Shown here: piece by piece, positions 25,712 through 32,575 of the stretch
How positions within the stretch are numbered: the stretch's first letter is position 1
How the letters are laid out: each line of letters opens with the position of its first letter
The notes under the pieces: model-generated
Database searches by the model: none
Told to the model about the DNA's origin: nothing
The model's input: only the letters and a program-made list of their open reading frames with translations
Translations under genes and position numbers: made by a program
Source: Flavisolibacter tropicus
Lineage (GTDB): Bacteria; Bacteroidota; Bacteroidia; Chitinophagales; Chitinophagaceae
Length of the DNA stretch: 64,000 nucleotides
NCBI RefSeq assembly: GCF_001644645.1
Contig: NZ_CP011390.1
Location: forward strand, 4,977,501-5,041,500
Direction: 5' to 3'

Positions 25712-25747
25712 CAAAGCCTCCTAATTTTAGGAGGCTTTTGTTTTTTT
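25712..25747 (+). terminator. Terminator of the tRNA-Met gene
   Basis: CAAAGCCTCCTAA (25712-25724) and TTAGGAGGCTTTTG (25727-25740) pair across a 2 nt centre, followed by a T-run. Confidence 0.9.
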
Positions 25748-25836
25748 ATAGGTTGCTTTCTTAAGTAGTTTAACTTCAACTCAGCTGAAGCGGCTCTCTT
25801 TGTACAAAGCTCAGCTAGGAAGATCTCTCAGTCCCA

Positions 25837-25881
25837 GCCGTGTCTTCTTTGCGAAGCCTTGCGCGTGGCAAGGGACACGGC
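25837..25881. repeat. Nested hairpin element in the intergenic region after tRNA-Met
   Basis: The outer stem GCCGTGTC (25837-25844)/GACACGGC (25874-25881) encloses an inner stem CCTTGC (25857-25862)/GCAAGG (25868-25873). The flank AGATCTCTCAG at 25821 recalls the ATCTCAGAG end of the REP-like elements. No T-run. Confidence 0.5.
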
Positions 25882-25961
25882 AGAAACCAAAAGCCGAAGC
25901 CCTTAATTGTTTGTTTGGAAGAAGTTAATCGTTAGTTAACCTTAAAGTAAATGACTCTTCT

Positions 25962-25969
25962 TACTTTTG
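25962..25969 (+). promoter_or_regulatory. Bacteroidota -7 box TACTTTTG before the small membrane protein pair
   Basis: Exact TAnnTTTG, ending 20 nt before the ATG at 25990. It lies downstream of an alternative ATG at 25951 and therefore rules against that start. Confidence 0.6.
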
Positions 25970-25989
25970 CCTTCCCTAAACAACACCAT

Positions 25990-26154
25990 ATGAAATATTT
26001 CACTTCCATTTTCCAGGATATAGGTGAGGGCTTGCAGACCCACGTCGCCTTTCGGGGACGCAAGATGCGTTTTCAGGTGCTGCTGCTACTTTTACTCACC
26101 CTTGTGTTTTGTGTAACCTTTAGTTGTCTCTACACAATATTTACACAGCCATGA
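25990..26154 (+). CDS. Small single-pass membrane protein (54 aa)
   Basis: 54 residues from ATG 25990, chosen because a promoter box at 25962-25969 would lie inside the gene if the ATG at 25951 were used. The N-terminal half is amphipathic (MKYFTSIFQDIGEGL), followed by a basic patch RGRKMR and one hydrophobic helix LLLLLLTLVFCVTFSCLYTI. The topology is probably N-in/C-out by the positive-inside rule. Its stop overlaps the next start as ATGA at 26151-26154, so a 31-residue membrane peptide is translated in tandem. I do not recognise a family. It may be a small subunit or regulator of a membrane complex, but nothing nearby names a partner. Confidence 0.55.
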   Translation: MKYFTSIFQDIGEGLQTHVAFRGRKMRFQVLLLLLLTLVFCVTFSCLYTIFTQP

Positions 26155-26246
26155 GCAGACGTAACCAGCGGGTAAAACACTGGATTTTCTTATTGCTGTC
26201 GATATTAGTGCTCTTAGGGGTTCTCGTATTTGGGCAAATGAAGTGA
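26151..26246 (+). CDS. Very small single-pass membrane peptide (31 aa)
   Basis: MSRRNQRVKHW is followed by one hydrophobic helix IFLLLSILVLLGVLVFG and a short QMK tail: 31 residues, strongly basic at the N-terminus, which predicts an N-in orientation. The ATG overlaps the TGA of the 54-residue gene (ATGA), a standard sign of translational coupling. The pair looks like a real two-peptide operon rather than noise, since both encode a basic patch then a single helix in register with a promoter. Function is unknown. The ~140 bp repeat copy A begins a few bases after the stop codon. Confidence 0.5.
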   Translation: MSRRNQRVKHWIFLLLSILVLLGVLVFGQMK

Positions 26247-26250
26247 GTTC

Positions 26251-26395
26251 TCATCGCCATGGTTCGCGACTCACAAACCGAAAGACTTCTAGGGACCAGG
26301 TTAATTATCTTAAGCGTTAGGTTCTATAGCTGCAAGGTGCATGCGCGTAAGTGTATAAACAGTTTGTGGAGATGCGAATTGAGCCTTGGGTAATT
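26251..26395 (+). repeat. Dispersed ~140 bp repeat, copy A
   Basis: Begins near ATCGCCATGGTTCGCG (26253) and holds AGCTGCAAGGTGCATGCG at 26328-26345, 75 bp from the ATCGCC anchor. Copies B (27263) and C (31585) show the same two anchors at 76 and 75 bp. It lies between the stop of the 31-residue gene and the stop of the convergent 201-residue gene. Confidence 0.7.
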
Positions 26396-26396
26396 C

Positions 26397-27002
26397 TTAA
26401 GCTCTGTTTTTAATAATATTAGCATTTATAGTAAAAGGCATTTTACCGCTATAATGATGATCAAATATTATTTTTTTTACCTGGTCTTGTAAGTCAAGCA
26501 AATCTGCACTTAATAAAGCAAATGCTTGAGTCTTTATATGTGGCTCATATCCCTTGGTGATATAATCAATTAATGTATCAAGAACTGCTTTATATGGGAC
26601 TTGATCGTTTAAATGGTTATTTATTACCGCCTCCTCATATTTGCTCCATCGTTGGTTTAAAGTATTCATATAAGTATCCCCAAAACAATACACCATATCA
26701 ACACCTTCTAACTGTTTTAATAATCTTTGTCCTATTGTAGAACCTTCATTCAATATATCTTGAAGTGTTTTCTCGCCAACTTGTTCAGGGGCACAAATTC
26801 TATACAAAAATTGAATAACCCACTGTCTGTACAAAAAAAGCTCGCCCATCTTTGTATATGGCCAATAAGGATTAAATAACTGAAGTAATTCAGCATAGTG
26901 CTTTTTGTATGACATCAAATAGTATAGTTTGGCTATTTGATGTCCTTCTGAGTTTTTAAACTTCGATTTGCCTCGGTTCAAAAGACTTGTAAATGAAATC
27001 AT
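26397..27002 (-). CDS. Hypothetical protein (201 aa), helical, unknown family
   Basis: 201 residues starting MISFTSLLNRGKSKF. No signal peptide or membrane helix; the sequence is rich in Leu, Tyr and aromatic residues and looks mostly alpha-helical (AKLYYLMSYKKHYAELLQLF, YRQWVIQFLYRIC, KAVLDTLIDYITKGYEPHIK). I recognise no domain. It is A/T-richer than its neighbours in the window, consistent with an accessory gene. It is flanked on both sides by copies A and B of the ~140 bp repeat, giving a cassette-like look. A soluble cytoplasmic role is all that can be said; an immunity or defence role would be speculation. Confidence 0.55.
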   Translation of the reverse strand: MISFTSLLNRGKSKFKNSEGHQIAKLYYLMSYKKHYAELLQLFNPYWPYTKMGELFLYRQWVIQFLYRICAPEQVGEKTLQDILNEGSTIGQRLLKQLEGVDMVYCFGDTYMNTLNQRWSKYEEAVINNHLNDQVPYKAVLDTLIDYITKGYEPHIKTQAFALLSADLLDLQDQVKKIIFDHHYSGKMPFTINANIIKNRA

Positions 27003-27484
27003 GGCTATTAAATGCTTTTATTATTGGGTAATGTTGTAATTAGAAAAGGTCAATAAGTACGATTGAAATCCATGTTAATGGATTTGCTAGCAATCCATAT
27101 AGTTACCGCTCCTTTTCGGGTATTACTTTAAATAGGTTAGCTTTTATCAAAATGGTTCGAATTCCCGGCATTTGCATGAAGATCTATTATAATACTCAGC
27201 TATAAGTTGACATTCCTCAACTCTAACAATGAGGGAACTCAATAAACTTATGAATACCCTTTATCGCCCCGCTTTGCGTACATACGAACCGAAAAATCGA
27301 TAAAGACTTTATTAAGTAAATGGAGTATTAGTTTATATAACAGCAAGGTACTTGCGTATGTGTGGGTGATCGGTTCATGGGGCAAGATCCAGATGCTTAT
27401 AAACAACAGGATTATGCGAAGAAAAGCGCGGAAGTTTTTTTAACCTGAATCCTTCAATACCTTTGCGGCGAAATTAAACCCCGC
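27003..27484. other. Intergenic region around repeat copy B
   Basis: No supported gene. It holds repeat copy B at 27258-27386. A 24-codon open frame starting at 27228 runs into the repeat and has no family support. Confidence 0.5.
27258..27386 (+). repeat. Dispersed ~140 bp repeat, copy B
   Basis: ATCGCC anchor at 27263, AACAGCAAGGTACTTGCG at 27339-27356 (76 bp away), then GATCGGTTCATGGGG. The last motif matches GATCGGTTTATGAAG of copy C. Confidence 0.7.
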
Positions 27485-28000
27485 ATGAAAACTTTATCTT
27501 TTTCCATTGTTTTTCTTTCAATCTTTCTATTACATTCTTGTGCATCTGTACATAAAACAGGTGTTTCGCAGGAGAATATTCCCAGTGATATATCTCAAGC
27601 CAAGTATAAAGTTTTATTTACAGAGATAAATTTTGATCAGACCGTATCAAAGCATGTTGCAAGTGTGCACAATAATGCTGCGCACAAGCATATCTCAAAA
27701 AAAATGGGTGATCACAGTTTATTTATTCCAGAAAGTGAGCTTAGCAAGGAATCGTATGCAGATTATACCACCTATCGATATGTGCTAATTAACAGGATAA
27801 CAAAAAAGGTTACAAAGACTCATTATAGAACAGGACCAAATGGTATGAAAATGCAAGACGGCAAAACGGATAGTTATGTTACGGAGTTCTATTGGGTTGA
27901 CAGATTAACAGGTAAGGAATATCCACATGTGAAGGGAACAACTATGCCTCTTTATATGTTAAAAGCCATAGTTAATAAGGTGGCTTCTAATCAATCTTAG
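27485..28000 (+). CDS. Hypothetical lipoprotein (171 aa)
   Basis: 171 residues with a signal peptide and lipobox FLLHSC, so Cys19 is the likely lipid anchor. The mature part (VLFTEINFDQTV, HNNAAHKHISKKMGDHSLF, YWVDRLTGKEYPH) is polar, rich in His, Lys and Tyr, and matches no domain I know. It lies about 100 bp after repeat copy B and ends before a 15 bp perfect hairpin. It is probably an envelope protein of unknown role and, like its neighbours, part of an A/T-rich accessory stretch. Confidence 0.6.
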   Translation: MKTLSFSIVFLSIFLLHSCASVHKTGVSQENIPSDISQAKYKVLFTEINFDQTVSKHVASVHNNAAHKHISKKMGDHSLFIPESELSKESYADYTTYRYVLINRITKKVTKTHYRTGPNGMKMQDGKTDSYVTEFYWVDRLTGKEYPHVKGTTMPLYMLKAIVNKVASNQS

Positions 28001-28011
28001 TCATAGTAAAT

Positions 28012-28059
28012 GTAAAAGTGATAAAGCTCCTGAATTATAAGGGACTTTATCACTTTTAC
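28012..28059 (+). terminator. Hairpin after the 171-aa lipoprotein gene
   Basis: Perfect 15 bp arms GTAAAAGTGATAAAG (28012-28026) and CTTTATCACTTTTAC (28045-28059) around an 18 nt loop. It lies directly after the stop and probably terminates transcription, though the T-tail is inside the stem. Confidence 0.65.
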
Positions 28060-28140
28060 GCCGTTGTTCGCTTTGAGGGGGTTAGATAAAATAATGAATT
28101 CCTTACGTATGTCAGTTTAATAGTAGTATAAGTATTACCG

Positions 28141-30492
28141 TTAGTTAACTACTTTAATTACTGAACGATTGTTTTCAGTTAGTAATTCTACCAATAGAAC
28201 ACTTGTGTTGTTCGCTACAGGTAATGGCACTGTATTGGGCCCTGCAATCACGGGTTTCTTTAGCGACTTTAGTAGAATACCCTTTGGGTTGTATAGGTTG
28301 ATCATTAAAACCTCATTGCTATTAGATTGGTAATGCAATACACTATTAGGTAGACCAGGATGCTGATAAACATAAGCCTGATCCACCTTGGGTTGTATTT
28401 TTTCAAGTGAGATGATTTTAGAATAAGTGATCTTGTTTGCTTTATCAATAAGCTTCAACCGGTAATAAGTAACTTTTGAATTGGCATCTGCTAGTTTGTA
28501 AGCATAAGAAGCAAAGCCTGTTTTTTCCGTAGGAAAGAGTAAGGTGATAGTGCTGAATTGCTGGCCATCCATGCTTCTTTGAATCTCAAATGTATTTCCT
28601 GATTCGTTTTCGGATACTTGCCAGTTTAGTTGTACATAGTTGTCCTCCCGGCCGGCAGAGAAGTCCTGCAAGGTTAGTGCAAGAGGTATTGCTTTTGCTA
28701 CTTGCACCCAGACGGTATCTGTGCAGCCATTTCTTTTTTCGGTTACAATTAACTGGTAGGTGCCTTCTTTGGTGGCTTTTGGATTTTGTTCATTGCTGGT
28801 AAACACCTGAGGGCCTGTCCAGTACCAAAGCAATCCTTGTGAGTTGCCAAACGGGGTTGGATAATTACTTTCTTCTTCACTGCCTCCCCTTAATGTGACA
28901 TAGCTGGTAGGGTCATTTGTAAGAACGCCTGTTTGCCCTGCTTGTGCTACCGGTTGATACCCATCTTTTGAGACAGTGATAGTTTCTGTTGAAACTGGGC
29001 AACCCTCATAGACCGCACTGGAAAGGGTATAGCTGCCTGGTTGGTCTATCACAGCTTCTGTACTATTTCCACCACTAACAATATGACCGTCAGTTGTTGA
29101 CCAGTGATAGCTACCATCCGTAATGATATTGCTAGCCGTTAGTGTAGCCTTTTGTATTGTGCAACTTAACTGATTGGAACGTATAATAGAGGAAGTTGTC
29201 TCCGTGTTATTTAGAAAGGGAAAGGGAGCTATAAAGTCTTGCAGGCTGGAGGAGAATGCACTAGAGGTGCGTGACTTAACCAGGACTTTAACATAGGGCG
29301 GCGCACAACGATTATAATCGGAAGTTAAAGCCGGGTCTATTCCTATGCTTGTAAGGTCAATGGCACCTTCTGCTAATTGGCCTGCGCTATATTGGTTACT
29401 GAAATAGTTATTAGTGGAAGCACCAAGGTTTGAAGAATTCGTGCCCCAGGCAGGTGCAGGTGTGGCCACTTGATTCACAGCTCCCCAGGCTTGCAGTGTC
29501 TTGCCCGGATTAGGAAGAATATGCGCATATCCATAACCGCTATTATTGCTGCTGCCAGCCCAGCCATTATTACTGGTGCGGTCAAAATCAAACTCGGTTG
29601 GATTGACGGTAGAATAAACGGAATAAGGTACCCAAATGTAAATGGCAATTTCAGATACCGATGAATTGTTGAAGGAAAAGCTCAGGCTCAGGTCGCCAAA
29701 GGCTTTGATACTACCATCTGGGTTAAACTCCCAAATGCTTCTGCCTCCGGTGGCTGCTGGTCCGGAGTTAGAGAACAAGCCGGTAATGGGGCTATAGGTG
29801 ATATCGGATTTGAATAATTCAAAATCCAGGAAATGGTCGCCGTTGGTATTTAGAGTAGAGGCGGCAAAATAAATAAAAAGGTTACTGGGATTAATTGCGG
29901 AAATAGAGGTGCCATTGCGCCGCATATGGATAAAGGCATCAATCAGATCGGATTTAGCAAGCACAGAATTGCCTAACGGCGCTGTGCTCCAGATGGAAGG
30001 GTTGGAAGACGACTTGTTGTTACCGGCAGGGCTAACGAAGGCCGTTCTGTCGGCGTTGCTACCTGTTGAGCTGGTTCCAAAATAGTCCCGCGAATAGGTG
30101 CCGTCCAGCATTAAAAGACCATCTTGCACTGAAAAGGTGTGAAATAACATCTTTTTAGAAAAGGAATAATTCTGGCCGCTTGAAATCTGGCTTTTGGCTT
30201 CGGCTGCACCTGCTGTATCAAAAACGCTATATGCTGAAGGGTCGTTTTGTTGAAACCAATCGTGGGAGCCAGCTGCTGTAAAGGAACCTTGCAATCTTGT
30301 TCCAGCAAAAATATCTCCATCAACACCAAACTTTGCAGGATTGGAAGGAGTTAATGACTGGGCAGAAAGAGAACAATTGATAGAGAGGAAACTAAGGGTA
30401 ACAAAAACTAGCCTGCTTGCTACTAAACACAGAGTTGAGAAAATTCCAGTAGTAAACGAGCGATTGCTCTTTACAGTGAAAAGATGTTTCAT
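28141..30492 (-). CDS. Large secreted protein with PKD/Ig-like region and type IX-like C-terminal sorting domain
   Basis: 783 residues with a long N-terminal signal region (hydrophobic stretch about 18-45, ending near SLSAQ). The first ~430 residues are Asn/Ser/Gly-rich repeats of the kind seen in Bacteroidota surface proteins (FVSPAGNNKSSSNPSIW, FDFDRTSNNGWAGSS). About 440-600 contain Ig/PKD-like segments (GSYHWSTTDGHIVSGG, GTYQLIVTEKRNGCTDTVW), then LQDFSAGREDNYVQLNWQVS, a motif common before type IX C-terminal domains, and a final beta-rich domain. It is likely exported and surface-attached or released. No catalytic motif is visible; adhesin or carbohydrate-binding roles are possible. Monocistronic, opposite to its neighbours. 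Confidence 0.8.
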   Translation of the reverse strand: MKHLFTVKSNRSFTTGIFSTLCLVASRLVFVTLSFLSINCSLSAQSLTPSNPAKFGVDGDIFAGTRLQGSFTAAGSHDWFQQNDPSAYSVFDTAGAAEAKSQISSGQNYSFSKKMLFHTFSVQDGLLMLDGTYSRDYFGTSSTGSNADRTAFVSPAGNNKSSSNPSIWSTAPLGNSVLAKSDLIDAFIHMRRNGTSISAINPSNLFIYFAASTLNTNGDHFLDFELFKSDITYSPITGLFSNSGPAATGGRSIWEFNPDGSIKAFGDLSLSFSFNNSSVSEIAIYIWVPYSVYSTVNPTEFDFDRTSNNGWAGSSNNSGYGYAHILPNPGKTLQAWGAVNQVATPAPAWGTNSSNLGASTNNYFSNQYSAGQLAEGAIDLTSIGIDPALTSDYNRCAPPYVKVLVKSRTSSAFSSSLQDFIAPFPFLNNTETTSSIIRSNQLSCTIQKATLTASNIITDGSYHWSTTDGHIVSGGNSTEAVIDQPGSYTLSSAVYEGCPVSTETITVSKDGYQPVAQAGQTGVLTNDPTSYVTLRGGSEEESNYPTPFGNSQGLLWYWTGPQVFTSNEQNPKATKEGTYQLIVTEKRNGCTDTVWVQVAKAIPLALTLQDFSAGREDNYVQLNWQVSENESGNTFEIQRSMDGQQFSTITLLFPTEKTGFASYAYKLADANSKVTYYRLKLIDKANKITYSKIISLEKIQPKVDQAYVYQHPGLPNSVLHYQSNSNEVLMINLYNPKGILLKSLKKPVIAGPNTVPLPVANNTSVLLVELLTENNRSVIKVVN

Positions 30493-30991
30493 TACGGTAC
30501 GTTGATAGATTAAGGGTCTCTATCACAGGAAGGTTGGTATTTTAGGCAAGCAGTTTATTATAAACTGGTTGATTTACGTTTCGTTGCTTCCTTTTTAGAC
30601 AAGAACTGTGCAGTTTTTTTATTTGTGATGTACACTGTTTGTTTTAGTAAAAGCTTTTAGTTGGTGGTAGGTGATAATTCTTATGGTTTCGTTGTCCGCA
30701 GCACTGTTATGTAGCCGTTAGTTTTTAAATGGGGGAAATTTCTAGACAGATTTGGTGCCTCTTTTACGCTGATGTTTGTCCTGGCTAATGTGCAGCGGCT
30801 ACACTAACAACCCAACCAGCGGGTAGTTTTTCGGTCCCCGCCAACACACTAGCCAAGCTTAGGAGGCACGGGTGAAACCAAAATAAATCACCAAATATTC
30901 CAATAGTATTACCTATTTCGCTCTACAAGGCAAGTAGTATATTTACAAGTAGTTGACCTGTTCCTTTGGTTGCATATAAACAATTCCTCAA
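30493..30991. other. Intergenic region upstream of the secreted protein and the 193-aa gene
   Basis: 499 bp between divergent genes, with no gene. It holds the imperfect inverted repeat at 30751-30882 and must contain promoters for both flanking genes; I could not place them with confidence. Confidence 0.5.
30751..30882. repeat. ~132 bp imperfect inverted repeat
   Basis: The left arm TTTGGTGCCTC (30751-30761) ... TGGCTAATGTG (30782-30792) matches the reverse complement of the right arm CACACTAGCCA (30845-30855) ... GAGGCACGGGTGAAACCAAA (30863-30882). There are small insertions, and the apex is around 30815. It could form a long stem-loop or be a degenerate mobile element. Confidence 0.55.
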
Positions 30992-31573
30992 ATGTTAATT
31001 CAAACTAGGTTACTTCTTTTCTTATTATTTACTGTTTTATTGGCAAAAGAAAGTATTGCTCAAGGTTCTAAGGTGAAGCGAGACACTACTCTTCGATTGT
31101 TGACTTATAGATTGCCAAACTTTGAAATGCAGAATGCTGAAAATGTTGTTGCTGCCAGATATGGGTTTCATTATTATGGTGTAGGAGATTGTGATGTTAA
31201 CCAAGAATTGGAAGACAGTGTGGAGAAAGTCAATGCCCCCGTATATGCGTATTTAGAAAAAAGACATGGAAAGGGATGGTGTGACAACTTTACCAAAGAT
31301 GTGGAGAAGGAATTTTTAGTACAGAAGGAAGTTTTGAGTCTCCTGGAAAAGGAGCCTGTTATAATTAAACGGCAGAAGTTACTTGAAAAAGATAGTAATG
31401 GACTCGAATATATTTTAGAGGAGATTACTACTTCCAAGTATGATGTACTAGCGTATGGGTGGGGTAAGCTAACTCCAAATACTAAGGAAGAATTAGTCGT
31501 GTATTATCACTTAGTAGTTGATTTAAAAAAGAAGTCTGTTAAGTTGGTAAGCGATACAATAAGGAAGTTATAA
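30992..31573 (+). CDS. Hypothetical secreted protein (193 aa)
   Basis: 193 residues with an N-terminal signal peptide (LLLFLLFTVLLAKESIAQ). The mature part holds YGFHYYGVGDCDVNQELED, LEKRHGKGWCDNFTKDVEKE and AYGWGKLTPNTKEELVVYY. Two cysteines about 55 residues apart (in GDCD and GWCDN) could form a disulfide in the periplasm. I do not recognise a domain; related short exported proteins of unknown function are common in Chitinophagaceae accessory regions. Repeat copy C begins 12 nt after the stop codon, the same arrangement as repeat A after the 31-residue gene. Confidence 0.6.
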   Translation: MLIQTRLLLFLLFTVLLAKESIAQGSKVKRDTTLRLLTYRLPNFEMQNAENVVAARYGFHYYGVGDCDVNQELEDSVEKVNAPVYAYLEKRHGKGWCDNFTKDVEKEFLVQKEVLSLLEKEPVIIKRQKLLEKDSNGLEYILEEITTSKYDVLAYGWGKLTPNTKEELVVYYHLVVDLKKKSVKLVSDTIRKL

Positions 31574-31582
31574 AAACAATCT

Positions 31583-31722
31583 CTATCGCCTCGGTTCGTG
31601 TATCACAAATGGAAAAGCCACTTTAAGCCTGATTAATTATTGGAAGTATTAGAGTGTATAGCAGAAAAGCACATGCAAGTGAGTACATGATCGGTTTATG
31701 AAGACACAAGCCGAGGTTTGGG
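31583..31722 (+). repeat. Dispersed ~140 bp repeat, copy C
   Basis: ATCGCC anchor at 31585, AGCAGAAAAGCACATGCA at 31660-31677 (75 bp away), then GATCGGTTTATGAAG. Its ends form an inverted repeat: CCTCGGTTCGTGT (31589-31601) versus ACACAAGCCGAGG (31704-31716), 11 of 13 pairs with the differences as C/T changes. Confidence 0.75.
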
Positions 31723-31797
31723 TGTAAGGAAATGTACAATTGGAACAGAAGAGTGTGTGAATATTAGATCACTAACTGCATACCTGAGACCACTAAC

Positions 31798-32379
31798 TTG
31801 CCTACATTATTGCTTTTATTTAGTTTGCAAACGTACTCGCAAACTTTCCTAAAGTCATATGCGAAGTACAGGTACGACAAAGTATTGGCCATCTCCAATA
31901 AAAAGAGCAAAAAGAAAATACAGGCCTTTATAAACTCCCATATTGTAGAACTGGATACAGTTTTTCAATCCTATAAAGCCAAGACTGGCTTTGACTTCAA
32001 TATTGCTGACACAGTATTCTTAATTTATGATTCACCTGCCGAATCGCCTTTTATCAGTGACATTATAATTTGGTCTGGTAAAGACACTATTTCTTACATG
32101 CAGGGATTTGACAAACACAAAAGAATAATTACTTACACCGCATTTAGTCCAACAATGGAAATGCCTAAGGGTTATAAAGCGATAACGGTAAGAGGTTCGA
32201 TAATTACACTGGCCTCAAGGCGAGACTATTCTACAATAATGCACTTGGGTGATGGCCAAGATATTATTGACGGCAGTTACGTTCACATTTATGTTGCTTT
32301 CAAAGAAAATGGACGATACAAGATAGAATCCTGTTCTCCACCAAAATTTTTAATTGAAACAAAGTATAGCAAGGAATAA
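31798..32379 (+). CDS. Hypothetical secreted protein (193 aa), start codon unclear
   Basis: The frame opens after a TAG at 31765 and contains no ATG before the signal-like LLLLFSLQTYSQ, so TTG at 31798 is the only plausible start and gives an unusually short signal peptide. The mature protein (FINSHIVELDTVFQSYKAKT, ISDIIIWSGKDTISYMQGFD, IMHLGDGQDIIDGSYVHIYV) has an alternating beta pattern and no known domain. It follows repeat copy C, so the original 5' end may have been lost or replaced by the repeat. It ends before a 19 bp perfect hairpin. It could be a functional exported protein or a decaying gene. Confidence 0.5.
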   Translation: MPTLLLLFSLQTYSQTFLKSYAKYRYDKVLAISNKKSKKKIQAFINSHIVELDTVFQSYKAKTGFDFNIADTVFLIYDSPAESPFISDIIIWSGKDTISYMQGFDKHKRIITYTAFSPTMEMPKGYKAITVRGSIITLASRRDYSTIMHLGDGQDIIDGSYVHIYVAFKENGRYKIESCSPPKFLIETKYSKE

Positions 32380-32396
32380 CTATAACCGAGGTCGGG

Positions 32397-32440
32397 ATAA
32401 TAATCTAATGACAAGCTGTACCTTGTCATTAGATTATTAT
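32397..32440 (+). terminator. Strong hairpin after the 31798 gene
   Basis: Perfect 19 bp arms (32397-32415 and 32422-32440; core TCTAATGACAAG / CTTGTCATTAGA) with loop CTGTAC. Its T-tail is weak (TTATTATTTG). It lies between convergent-facing units and may act in both directions. Confidence 0.75.
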
Positions 32441-32575
32441 TTGTAAAGTTATTGCTTTACATAATGGGAGGCTGTTGCCATAAAGCTTCGTATTCCTAAG
32501 TGTTATAAGGCAATTTGTAGGCCTAGCATCAGCCTAAAGATTACACCATTCTTTTGAAGAACAACAAGTTGTCTA

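Noticed and set aside
27228..27302. 24-codon frame running into repeat copy B
   Set aside because: Too short, overlaps the repeat and has no supporting signal.
26251..31722. Integron cassette array with attC sites
   Set aside because: No integrase gene and no GTTRRRY/RYYYAAC core sites at the repeat ends; the repeats are reported only as a dispersed family.
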